NCBI GenBank assembly: GCA_024275555.1
Contig: JAJRYW010000225.1
Coordinates: 1-14,873 of the forward strand
Direction of reading: 5' to 3'
DNA: 14,873 bases
Source of the DNA: Calditrichota bacterium
Lineage (GTDB): Bacteria; Calditrichota; Calditrichia; RBG-13-44-9; J075
Part shown: one piece after another, positions 1 through 6,697 of the stretch
Numbering within the stretch: position 1 is the first letter of the stretch
How the letters are laid out: each line of letters begins with the position of its first letter
Made by a program: the position numbers and the translations under genes
Notes under the pieces: model-generated
The model's database searches: none
Seen by the model: the letters and a program-made list of their open reading frames with translations, nothing else
What the model was told of the DNA's origin: nothing

Positions 1-170
1 GGGGTGAGGGGAGCTCAACTGTCATATATACAGGCACTTAGGTTGTGAGCAAGCCGAGTTGTACAAGAAATTTTTTAAAGAGCAGACTCCCAAATACCCT
101 GAGTAGTTACAAATAAAGTAATCATTTGATTGCGGCCGCCGATAATCTTGGGAACAGTTTTTGAACTGTA

Positions 171-198
171 GGATTTGGGGATTTGAAAAAGGGATTTG
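171..198 (+). repeat. Three direct GGATTTG repeats upstream of pilin gene
   Basis: GGATTTG occurs at 171-177, 179-185 and 192-198, with start-to-start spacings of 8 and 13 bases. This places a short iterated motif about 100-130 bases before the pilin start. It could be a binding site array for a transcription activator, or chance in a purine-rich stretch. Confidence 0.45.
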
Positions 199-213
199 AG
201 AACAACACAGGGA

Positions 214-234
214 GGTTATCCGCACATGATAACC
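214..234 (+). promoter_or_regulatory. Inverted repeat, possible operator or 5' UTR hairpin
   Basis: GGTTATC (214-220) and GATAACC (228-234) are perfect reverse complements separated by 7 bases. The repeat sits 64 bases before the pilin start codon. It could be a dimeric repressor or activator site, or an mRNA stem that stabilises an abundant pilin transcript. No T-tract follows, so it is not a terminator. Confidence 0.4.
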
Positions 235-283
235 CGCAAGTTTACACAAACCATTACTCTTCAATTAATCCAATCTAATTAAC

Positions 284-291
284 AAGGAGGT
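284..291 (+). promoter_or_regulatory. Strong Shine-Dalgarno of the pilin gene
   Basis: AAGGAGGT lies about 6 bases before the ATG at 298. It is the closest match to the anti-Shine-Dalgarno sequence seen for any gene in the window, consistent with high expression of a structural subunit. Confidence 0.75.
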
Positions 292-297
292 TACCCC

Positions 298-735
298 ATG
301 GGTCAACAACAACTCTTACTCATCGTTCTTGGCGTAATTATCGTTGGCGTCGCGATTGCCGTTGGTGTGACGCAATTCCAGAGCAGCGCAATCGACTCGA
401 ACCGTCAACAGCTTATCAGCGATTTGGTGAATTTTGCTGCCAAAGCCCAGCGGTTCTATCGAACCCCGGCTCAATTAGGCGGCGGTTCCCAAAATTTTGA
501 CAATTTTTATCTCAGTCCCATCGACACGGGCAATGCCAATGGCAGCTACAGCCTGACGACCACCCAGCCAACCGGAAGCTCATACGTCTCCGGAAACACC
601 ACCCCGGTTAGCAGCAGCAGCGGCACTATTTATATTGTCGGGTGCGGGAAGGAAACCGGGGATGATCAGTCCAATCCGGTAAAGGCATATGTCGCGGTAA
701 CGCCCAATAATATTACCACGACGATTCTTAATTAA
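298..735 (+). CDS. Major pilin-like protein with minimal Met-Gly leader
   Basis: A 145-residue protein with a two-residue Met-Gly start, three glutamines, then a continuous hydrophobic helix to about residue 24 (LLLIVLGVIIVG and onward), followed by a Ser/Thr/Gly/Asn-rich C-terminal domain. This is the topology of a type IV pilin: a hydrophobic N-terminal helix that packs in the fibre core and a small globular head. If a prepilin peptidase cuts after Gly2, the mature protein begins QQQLL, so it lacks the Phe1 and Glu5 of classical type IVa pilins. There is a single cysteine (in GCGK, around residue 117), hence no intramolecular disulfide. Its position at the head of a complete pilus cluster, the very strong ribosome binding site and the terminator just after it support a role as the abundant major subunit. 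It could also be a pseudopilin of a secretion-like system. Family assignment rests on topology and context, not on a recognised head domain. Confidence 0.75.
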   Translation: MGQQQLLLIVLGVIIVGVAIAVGVTQFQSSAIDSNRQQLISDLVNFAAKAQRFYRTPAQLGGGSQNFDNFYLSPIDTGNANGSYSLTTTQPTGSSYVSGNTTPVSSSSGTIYIVGCGKETGDDQSNPVKAYVAVTPNNITTTILN

Positions 736-739
736 GAAT
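724..739. repeat. Perfect 16-bp palindrome over the pilin stop codon
   Basis: ATTCTTAATTAAGAAT reads the same on both strands and contains the TAA stop (733-735). It lies immediately before the intrinsic terminator. It may add to the 3' end structure of the pilin mRNA, although as an RNA stem it would have to sacrifice central A-T pairs for a loop. Confidence 0.55.
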
Positions 740-748
740 TGCTTTAAT

Positions 749-777
749 GGGGGCGTCCCCGGGACGCCTCTTTTTTT
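749..777 (+). terminator. Intrinsic terminator after the pilin gene
   Basis: GGCGTCC (752-758) and GGACGCC (762-768) form a 7-bp GC-rich stem, extendable by wobble pairing, with a 3-base loop. It is followed by CT and then seven T residues (771-777). It sits between the pilin stop and the platform gene, so most transcripts should end after the pilin and only read-through (or a separate promoter) would serve the machine genes. Confidence 0.85.
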
Positions 778-807
778 ATTGAATGTCAGGGAAGGGATTC
801 GTGCGCC

Positions 808-2148
808 ATGCCAGAGTTTCGTTTCGAAGGATTAACCCCCAAGGGCAGAGCTATTCAAGGTACTGTGAATGCGGACAGTCTTGGAGAGGCCAAAGCCAAG
901 ATCCGCCGGCTGGCGGAGCAACATCACGTTAAAATTAGCAAAGTGCAGCGGCGGAGAACCTTTCTGTATAAAGCCCGCAAAGCCGGCGAACCTCCTATCA
1001 AAGGCGAGCAAAAAGCTTTTACCCGGCAAGAGGTTCAAAGGGCGCTGGAGAAGCTTGGCTACCAGATTATATCTATCCAGCCGAAAATCCTGGATTTCAG
1101 GCTCAAGCCGCCGGATGCGGAAATTGTTACTTTTGTCCGGGTGAGCGCCGATTTGCTAAGAGAGAACCTGCCCTTTACGGAAGTGATGCAATTACTGGTC
1201 AATGATACCCAGAACCCGGCGCTCCGGGATGCCATCAAAGAAATCAACAACGATTTGCGCCAGGGCCGGGATAGCGAAGAAGCCTTTATGAAGCAGGAAA
1301 AAGTGTTGGGAAAATTTACGGCCAAAATGTTGGGGCTTGCTTCCAAAAGCGGCAACATGGCCAGTATTTATGAGAGCACTGCCAAATTTCTGGAACGGCG
1401 CACCGAATTCCGGCGGAACCTCCGCAGCGCCTTAATTATGCCCCTGTTTACGTTGATTATCTTAGCCGGGGCCGTCTTCTATTACGTTGCCTACATCTTT
1501 CCGGAAACAGCGCGATTGTTTCTAAAGTTGGGCACTGAATTACCGCCGATGACCGCCGCTACCTTAGACTTCAGCGAGGTTCTCCTGGCAAATATCTGGT
1601 CCTTGCTGATTCTGATCGCCGCAGCGGTAGCTGCCGGGGCGTATTTTGCCCGCACGCCCAGGGGGCGATTCGTAATCGACAAGTTTATGATCAAAATGCC
1701 GATTTTGGGTACGCTGATCCATAAAACCACCATCGAGATTTTTTGCCGGGTATTTTACGCCCTGTATAGCGGCTCCGGGGAAAATATCGACGCCATTAAA
1801 CTGGCCGCCGAAGCCTGCGGCAATAAGTATATGGAGAAGCAGATCAAATCGGTGGCGATTCCCATGATGCTTAACCAGGGCTCCGGGCTGGCGCCGGCAT
1901 TTGAAGCAACCGGCGTCTTTACCAAAACGGCCCTGGCCCGTTTTAATTCCGGTGCGGAAACCGGTACGGTAAAAGCCACCGCCCTGCAAATTGCCAATTA
2001 TTATGAAAAAGAAACCGTCTATAAACTTAAAAATGCGGTGGAATTCATTCAACTGGCGATTGCCATGGTGATTATGATCGTCATTACCGCCCTAACACTC
2101 ATCTCCGCAGAAACCGCGGTCATCAGACCCAAGTCGCCTTTTGGATAA
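808..2148 (+). CDS. pilC: Type IV pilus / type II secretion inner-membrane platform protein (PilC/GspF family)
   Basis: A 446-residue polytopic inner-membrane protein that anchors the pilus assembly ATPases and organises pilin extraction. The N-terminus (MPEFRFEGLTPKGRAIQGTV) is the usual small PilC/GspF lead-in. A second short region (about 65-95, ending LEKLGYQIISI) resembles another copy of that lead-in. Two GspF-type helical domains follow: the first from about residue 105 (RVSADLLRENLPFTEVMQLL) ending in a membrane helix around 210-230 (LIMPLFTLIILAGAVFYYV), and the second beginning after the membrane segment near 260-278 (LLILIAAAVAAGAYFA) with FCRVFYALYSGSGENIDAIKLA. A last membrane helix lies near 413-432 (LAIAMVIMIVITALTLISAE). 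This is the canonical layout and length is slightly above the family's usual 400. The ATG at 808 lies 30 bases after the pilin terminator. The stop overlaps or abuts the next gene, indicating tight coupling with the ATPase. Confidence 0.93.
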   Translation: MPEFRFEGLTPKGRAIQGTVNADSLGEAKAKIRRLAEQHHVKISKVQRRRTFLYKARKAGEPPIKGEQKAFTRQEVQRALEKLGYQIISIQPKILDFRLKPPDAEIVTFVRVSADLLRENLPFTEVMQLLVNDTQNPALRDAIKEINNDLRQGRDSEEAFMKQEKVLGKFTAKMLGLASKSGNMASIYESTAKFLERRTEFRRNLRSALIMPLFTLIILAGAVFYYVAYIFPETARLFLKLGTELPPMTAATLDFSEVLLANIWSLLILIAAAVAAGAYFARTPRGRFVIDKFMIKMPILGTLIHKTTIEIFCRVFYALYSGSGENIDAIKLAAEACGNKYMEKQIKSVAIPMMLNQGSGLAPAFEATGVFTKTALARFNSGAETGTVKATALQIANYYEKETVYKLKNAVEFIQLAIAMVIMIVITALTLISAETAVIRPKSPFG

Positions 2149-2179
2149 GCAAACTCAAAACAGGCCGATGAGGAATGGG

Positions 2180-3958
2180 ATGAAGGACAGCGCCTATCAA
2201 CTGGGGATATCCCTGGTAAAGAAAAAGGTTGTTGAGTTTGATGTTCTGGAAAAAGCGCTCAAAATTAAGCAACATGAGGGGCTGAACGGACGCCGCAACC
2301 TGGCTCAAATCCTGGTGGATGACTTCAATCTTGATCATAACCATGTTTTTGGCGAGGTGGCCCGCCTGTATGGTTTCCGGGAAGTGAAGTTGACCGAAGC
2401 AGACCTTTCCGATCAGAATATCAGCCAGGTTCGTAAAAAGATTGACCTGCTGCCGGAGTCTATCCGCAATTTAATGGAGCAAGAAAAGATATTGCTTCTT
2501 AAAACAGACCCCCAGGTTGCTCATAAACTCATCCTGGTTTCGGTCAATCCCATCTGCCAACACGCCCCGACGGTTGCCCGGGCGCTGGGGGCAAAAAAGT
2601 ACGAAATCTGCTTTTTAAACACGCACGATTTCCAAAAACTGCACGACAAAATTTTTCCGCCTCAAAATGAGTTCTTAAAAAACCTGGAAGAATCAAGCCT
2701 GGAGATTGACTCCGATGAGGCCGACGAAGGGGCGCTGGAAGAAGAGGCCATCGATGCGGAAATCAACAAAAGTTTACTGGTAAACCTGGTGGAAGGGATG
2801 TTGATGGAAGCCGTGCGTCAGGGCGCCAGCGATATCCACATTATCCCCCAAGACGCCAAGACCACCGAAATCCTGTTCCGGATTGACGGCAAGCTGCGCA
2901 CCTGGTATATCCAGGAAGGAGTACGGCCGGAAGCGGTCACCGCGGTGGTCAAAGATCGATCCCGGAATGTCGACCGGTTTGAGCGGGAGGCCGCCCAGGA
3001 TGGCTTCATTCAACGCAAAATTGACGGGCACATGATCCGTTTCCGGGTCTCCCTGCTGCCCATTGTGGGAAAACAGTTCCAATACAAGTTTGAAAGTATT
3101 GTCATCCGGATTCTGGATGACCGTAAAGTGATCACCGATTTTGATAAATTGGGCTTCCGGGGCGCCACTAAAGATTTTTTTATCAAGGCCATTTCAAAAC
3201 CGCAGGGGATGATCATCATTACCGGCCCCACCGGCAGCGGAAAATCCACCACGTTAATTGCCGCGTTGAGCTACATTATTTCTCCGGAGATCAATGTGCT
3301 GACCGTGGAAGACCCGGTGGAATATATTATCCCCGGGGTTCGCCAAATTAAGATCGGTCCTAAAAACGGTTTCCAGCAGGCATTGCGCTCCATTTTGCGG
3401 CACGACCCGGATGTGGTGATGGTGGGGGAAATCCGGGATAAAGAAACCGCCGAAACCGGGATCAAGTTAGCCAACACCGGCCACCTGACCTTCTCCACCC
3501 TGCACACCAATGACGCCCCCAGCGCGGTTTCCCGGCTCTATAAAATGGGAATCGAGCCCTTTCTGATTGCTTATGCGATCAATATCATTATCGCCCAGCG
3601 CCTGATTCGGAAACTGTGCGAGAAGTGCAAACAGCCCATCCCCGATCTGGATGCGCATATGCCGGCCAGCCTGGGGTTTACCGGGCCGGAAATTAAGGAA
3701 ACCGTCTTTTACCGGGCGGTTGGCTGCAAACATTGCAATAAGGGGTATAAAGGCCGGATCGCTATCCATGAAGCGCTCTATTTTAGTAAAGAAATCCGTT
3801 CCATGATATTTGCCGCCGGGGAAAATATCAATGAAGAAGCGATACGTAATCTGGCGATCCGACAGGGAATGCTCTCCTTACGAGACGCGGCCCGGGAGCG
3901 AGTAAAGGAAGGAATTACTACGTTGGAAGAAGTCGCCTATGCGACTACCGAAGAGTAA
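2180..3958 (+). CDS. pilB: Pilus extension ATPase (PilB/GspE family)
   Basis: A hexameric cytoplasmic ATPase that powers pilin polymerisation through the PilC platform. In the 592-residue form starting at 2180 the order is: an N-terminal GspE_N-type domain (about 1-135), an acidic linker (about 165-190), an N2 domain with GASDIHI, Walker A GPTGSGKS (349-356), Asp box EDPVEY, Walker B GEIRD (416-420), the STLHTNDAPSA His-box region, and a zinc site of two CxxC pairs (C480/C483 and C516/C519). All catalytic motifs of an extension ATPase are intact. Between the usual RVSLLP strand and the IVIRIL strand there is an extra segment of about eight residues (around KQFQYKFES) compared with textbook PilB. 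Start choice: a TTG at 2141 overlaps the pilC stop but has no ribosome binding site; ATG at 2168 is weak; ATG at 2180 has GAGGA six to seven bases upstream and puts the conserved N-terminus first. Very confident about family, less about the exact start. Confidence 0.95.
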   Translation: MKDSAYQLGISLVKKKVVEFDVLEKALKIKQHEGLNGRRNLAQILVDDFNLDHNHVFGEVARLYGFREVKLTEADLSDQNISQVRKKIDLLPESIRNLMEQEKILLLKTDPQVAHKLILVSVNPICQHAPTVARALGAKKYEICFLNTHDFQKLHDKIFPPQNEFLKNLEESSLEIDSDEADEGALEEEAIDAEINKSLLVNLVEGMLMEAVRQGASDIHIIPQDAKTTEILFRIDGKLRTWYIQEGVRPEAVTAVVKDRSRNVDRFEREAAQDGFIQRKIDGHMIRFRVSLLPIVGKQFQYKFESIVIRILDDRKVITDFDKLGFRGATKDFFIKAISKPQGMIIITGPTGSGKSTTLIAALSYIISPEINVLTVEDPVEYIIPGVRQIKIGPKNGFQQALRSILRHDPDVVMVGEIRDKETAETGIKLANTGHLTFSTLHTNDAPSAVSRLYKMGIEPFLIAYAINIIIAQRLIRKLCEKCKQPIPDLDAHMPASLGFTGPEIKETVFYRAVGCKHCNKGYKGRIAIHEALYFSKEIRSMIFAAGENINEEAIRNLAIRQGMLSLRDAARERVKEGITTLEEVAYATTEE

Positions 3959-3996
3959 CATTTTCGGATGTGAATATTGAAAAACAGGATTTGATC

Positions 3997-4533
3997 ATGG
4001 GTACTGGACAAACATTGCTGACGATTGCCGCCCTGGCTTTGTTGTCAATTACGGTGCTCAACCTAAACCGGAACCTGGCCAGCAATGATATTTCCCTGGC
4101 CCAGAATCGCTACCGCCTGGAAGCGCTCTCCCTGCTAAATTCCAGCCTGGAGGAGGCCACCCTCTACTATTTTGATGAAGCCACCCTGGATACCAGCAGC
4201 AATAAAACACTCAATGATTTCACCTCCCCCAATCGGCTTGGTTTTGAAGCGAACGACAACAATGTAATTGACGACTTTGATGATTTGAACAATTATACTG
4301 CTGCCGACACCGGCCGGAGCGGTGTTGTTTACCAGGTTAACTACCTGGTGGATTATGTGGATGTACAGGCCGGCCGGTTAAGACATTCGGCCAATCGTAC
4401 ATATAATAAGCGGATTAAAATTTCTATTTTTGATACCTATAGCGATCCTCTTCTCTATAAATGGCAAAATGGCCGCAAGGTGCGGGATACCCTTTCGATT
4501 AGCTATGTATACAGCTATTGGTTTTACAATTAG
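3997..4533 (+). CDS. Minor pilin-like protein (PilV-position)
   Basis: A 178-residue protein with a Met-Gly-Thr-Gly-Gln start followed by a hydrophobic helix (TLLTIAALALLSITVLNLNR, residues 6-25) and a soluble domain rich in Asp, Asn and Tyr that ends in YVYSYWFYN. The start at 3997 is preferred because AGGA (3986-3989) lies 7 bases upstream and because it gives the same Met-Gly leader as the pilin at 298. A GTG at 3970 would add nine mostly polar residues (NIEKQDLI) before this and has no clear ribosome binding site. Position directly after the extension ATPase and before two more pilin-like genes suggests a minor pilin of the tip-priming set. No head-domain family recognised; no Glu at mature position 5 if cut after Gly2. 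Confidence 0.65.
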   Translation: MGTGQTLLTIAALALLSITVLNLNRNLASNDISLAQNRYRLEALSLLNSSLEEATLYYFDEATLDTSSNKTLNDFTSPNRLGFEANDNNVIDDFDDLNNYTAADTGRSGVVYQVNYLVDYVDVQAGRLRHSANRTYNKRIKISIFDTYSDPLLYKWQNGRKVRDTLSISYVYSYWFYN

Positions 4534-4572
4534 ACGGCAGGTTGATCTGCCTCAGATTACCAGGATGGAACT

Positions 4573-5268
4573 ATGTCCGCATTGTTAGACATCGCAGGAA
4601 GCGCCGTTTTGGGCGGGCTGTTGCTGCTCATTGCCATTACCGCCGCCGATACGGCCACGCAGGAGTTTGTCAACTACCAGTCCGATGCAATTGTGCAGCA
4701 AAACCTTACCCAGATGTCGCGGATCCTGGAATATGATTTGCGCAAAATGGGCTTTGGCGTCCCGGAAGCGCAGGTGAACAATATCCTGCAAATCGGGCGA
4801 CCAAACCGGCTTAGATTTATTGCCCAGCTTAATTTAAACCCGGATTCCTACGCTCCCATTCCCGGCGTAACCGGTTTTGATGACATTCCCGATACAATAG
4901 AATATACCATCACCCGGGCGGATACGACCAATTTTTTGGATACCGTTATCGTCATGTACGACATCAACCGGCGCACGGCCAGTTCCGCCGGCGTTTCGGA
5001 AACGATCATCATCGGGAGAATCGGGAATAACAATGTGTTCCGTTACCTGGATCAGATCGGACGCCCCACCGCTGTGCTCATGGCTGCTCGCATGGTCGAG
5101 GTAACTTTAACGGCTTTTAATCCCCGGGTAATGCTCAGCCCGGAGATGGTGCGCTCGGACTTGCGCAATATCCGGGATCGCCAGTTCCGCAAACGGGAAT
5201 TGCGGCGTCTGCTCCGTGCTTCTTACTGGAGACAGACCCGGCTGGTATCGAAAAATTTACGGCGGTAA
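4573..5268 (+). CDS. Minor pilin-like protein (PilW/GspJ-like)
   Basis: A 231-residue protein with a hydrophobic N-terminal helix (about 4-24, ALLDIAGSAVLGGLLLLIAI) that starts almost at the initiator Met, then QMSRILEYDLRKMGFGV near residues 46-62. That stretch resembles the region after the N-terminal helix in PilW/GspJ-type minor pilins, where the chain reads like DLR.AGY/F. The rest is a beta-rich domain followed by a very basic C-terminal tail (DRQFRKRELRRLLRASYW and onward). AGGATGGA lies just before the ATG at 4573. It follows the previous minor pilin gene by 39 bases. A role as one of the minor pilins that nucleate the fibre is inferred from topology, order and the PilW-like segment. 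The strongly basic tail is unusual for a pilin head and might contact nucleic acid, lipid or another subunit. Confidence 0.65.
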   Translation: MSALLDIAGSAVLGGLLLLIAITAADTATQEFVNYQSDAIVQQNLTQMSRILEYDLRKMGFGVPEAQVNNILQIGRPNRLRFIAQLNLNPDSYAPIPGVTGFDDIPDTIEYTITRADTTNFLDTVIVMYDINRRTASSAGVSETIIIGRIGNNNVFRYLDQIGRPTAVLMAARMVEVTLTAFNPRVMLSPEMVRSDLRNIRDRQFRKRELRRLLRASYWRQTRLVSKNLRR

Positions 5269-5320
5269 TTAGACCCGGCGCGGGTACTTATCCGCGTCTC
5301 AAAAGTGGAGAATTCAGAAT

Positions 5321-6574
5321 ATGTTCGGTAAAGGAGCATTAATTGTCGTGGCCGGATTTGCCATCGCCTTCTCTACCTATCAATTAAACCTGAGCCGCGC
5401 GGCAACGGCCTCTACCGATAATTTTAATCGCTACTATATGGAAACCCTGGTGCATAACACCGCCCTGTCGGCCATGAATTTAGGTATTAATAAAGTTTGG
5501 GCGCAGAACTGGAATTCCGGTTCATTTAATATGATCGCCAACCAATGCAGCTCTGTGGTAACAGCGTCCACCATCGGGGTGGATAGCATTAAGCTTAAAG
5601 TAAACGCCTGGGGCTATATGTTTGATGAAGAAGCCGGCCAGGGAACCGCACGGATCGCCGATTCTGTGGTTGCTTACTTTTCTTACCGCACCCCGGTGTC
5701 CCGCTACTTTTGGTTTACCAATTCCGAAGCCGGCGTTTATTGGATCAGCGGCGATAGCGTTTGGGGGCCGATCCACACCAACGGCGTGTTGCGCACTTCC
5801 GGTTCCCCGGTGTTCTATGGTAAAGTAACCGCCTACCGCGGGATTGATCCCAATCCCAGCCGGCGCCGGACCCGGAGCCGGGCCCGTTTCTATGGGGGCT
5901 GGGAAATTGGCCTTAATAATTCGGTTCCGACCGACGTGTCGCCGTTGGTTGCCGCCGCTGTCAACGGGAATGACGGGGCGCCGATCAACACCAAATCGCT
6001 CTACAATCAACCGGTTGCCTTTGAATTTTTGCCGGACGGCCAGGTGGTGCGCACCCTGGGAAGGAGCAGGCCGGATACGGTCAATTTGCGCACCATCGCT
6101 CCCGCCGGCGTCATTCACAGCACCGAGGATATTCGTGTAAAAGGCGTCTTGAATGGCCAGGTGACGCTGTACTCCCGGGGCAACATATGGATTGATGATG
6201 ACATTGTCTGTGCAGACGACCCGACCCGGAATCCCAATTCCGATGATGTGCTGGGTTTAGTGGCCAACAACAATGTTGTGGTAACAGACAATCGCCCCAA
6301 TAACCGTGATGTTAACATCCAGGCCGGGATTATGGCTATAAACGGTTCTTTTACCGCCCAAAATTATGCCGGGCGGCCGGCGGCCGGTGTTTTGAGGGTT
6401 ACCGGGAGTATTGTGCAAAACCGCCGGGGGCCGGTAGGTACTTTTAGTCGTTGGAGAAACACAATCATGCACGGGTTTAGTAAACGCTACCGGTTTGACT
6501 CGCGTTTTAGCCTGCTCTCGCCTCCCAAATATCCCTATGTACGTTCCCTTCGCCTGGTCGGATGGTGGGAATAG
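5321..6574 (+). CDS. Large PilX-like minor pilin, DUF4900-type
   Basis: A 417-residue protein that begins MFGKG followed by a hydrophobic stretch (ALIVVAGFAIAF, residues 6-17), then an amphipathic helix with Asn/Thr-rich turns (TLVHNTALSAMNLGINKVW), as in PilX-type minor pilins. The soluble part contains a glycine and beta-rich region with VYWISGDSVWGPIHTNGVLR (about 143-162), VTLYSRGNIWIDDDIV (about 278-293), and a C-terminal series (VTGSIVQNRRGPVGTF, then a GFSKRYRFDSRF element followed by PPKYPYV). This resembles DUF4900-type pilus proteins as I remember them; I cannot run the search. GGAG lies about 12 bases before the ATG. It closes a PilV-PilW-PilX-like trio sitting between the two motor ATPase genes. 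At over 400 residues it is far larger than a classical pilin and could be a surface-exposed tip protein. Confidence 0.65.
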   Translation: MFGKGALIVVAGFAIAFSTYQLNLSRAATASTDNFNRYYMETLVHNTALSAMNLGINKVWAQNWNSGSFNMIANQCSSVVTASTIGVDSIKLKVNAWGYMFDEEAGQGTARIADSVVAYFSYRTPVSRYFWFTNSEAGVYWISGDSVWGPIHTNGVLRTSGSPVFYGKVTAYRGIDPNPSRRRTRSRARFYGGWEIGLNNSVPTDVSPLVAAAVNGNDGAPINTKSLYNQPVAFEFLPDGQVVRTLGRSRPDTVNLRTIAPAGVIHSTEDIRVKGVLNGQVTLYSRGNIWIDDDIVCADDPTRNPNSDDVLGLVANNNVVVTDNRPNNRDVNIQAGIMAINGSFTAQNYAGRPAAGVLRVTGSIVQNRRGPVGTFSRWRNTIMHGFSKRYRFDSRFSLLSPPKYPYVRSLRLVGWWE

Positions 6575-6590
6575 CCGGCTACCAGGCGAA
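6549..6590 (+). repeat. 10-bp inverted repeat flanking the stop codon of the PilX-like gene
   Basis: TTCGCCTGGT (6549-6558) and ACCAGGCGAA (6581-6590) are perfect reverse complements with a 22-base loop that contains the TAG stop (6572-6574). The following bases are ATATAATTCGG, with no immediate T-tract, so this is not a classic terminator. It could be an mRNA stability or processing element separating the minor-pilin genes from the pilT-type gene. Confidence 0.6.
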
Positions 6591-6697
6591 ATATAATTCG
6601 GTTTCTATTTTACTTCCTTGCCGGTTATGCCGATAAAAACTCTATTAGACCTGGATTTTAAAGGGAAAACGGATTTTCATACCCGGGAAGGACGCCC
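6575..6697 (+). other. Spacer between PilX-like and pilT genes
   Basis: At 123 bases this is the longest gap inside the machine cluster. It includes the downstream arm of the 6549-6590 hairpin and a TATAAT hexamer at 6592-6597. I found no good -35 element at the right distance, so an internal promoter for the pilT-onward genes is possible but unproven. Confidence 0.3.

Larger units (their letters stand above)
1..297. other. Non-coding leader upstream of the pilin gene
   Basis: I see no convincing gene here. The only long open frame is on the reverse strand; it is cysteine-rich with no recognisable domain and looks spurious. The stretch holds three copies of GGATTTG (171-177, 179-185, 192-198), a 6-bp inverted repeat ACAGTT/AACTGT (154-159 and 164-169), and a 7-bp inverted repeat GGTTATC/GATAACC (214-220 and 228-234). 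Its 3' end carries the strong ribosome binding site of the pilin gene. This is most likely the promoter and 5' untranslated region of the pilus operon, but I could not place a convincing -35/-10 pair. Confidence 0.6.

Noticed and set aside
32..46. Sigma-54-like promoter (AGGCAC, 5 bases, TTGT)
   Set aside because: Spacing is right but the conserved GC at -12 is GT, and it lies about 250 bases before the pilin start. Too weak to call without a mapped start site.
22..264. Reverse-strand open frame of 80 codons in the leader
   Set aside because: Cysteine-rich, low-complexity translation with no domain; lies where regulatory repeats are expected.
1..297. Cyclic-di-GMP (GEMM) riboswitch before the pilin gene
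   Set aside because: Such riboswitches often precede pilus genes, so I looked for the conserved core, but the sequence does not contain it.
1564..2052. Reverse-strand frame of 162 codons inside the platform gene
   Set aside because: It lies wholly within the pilC coding frame, with composition typical of antisense shadow translation and no domain.
6592..6648. Internal promoter before the pilT gene (TATAAT at 6592)
   Set aside because: No acceptable -35 element at 16-18 bases upstream; kept only as a note on the spacer.
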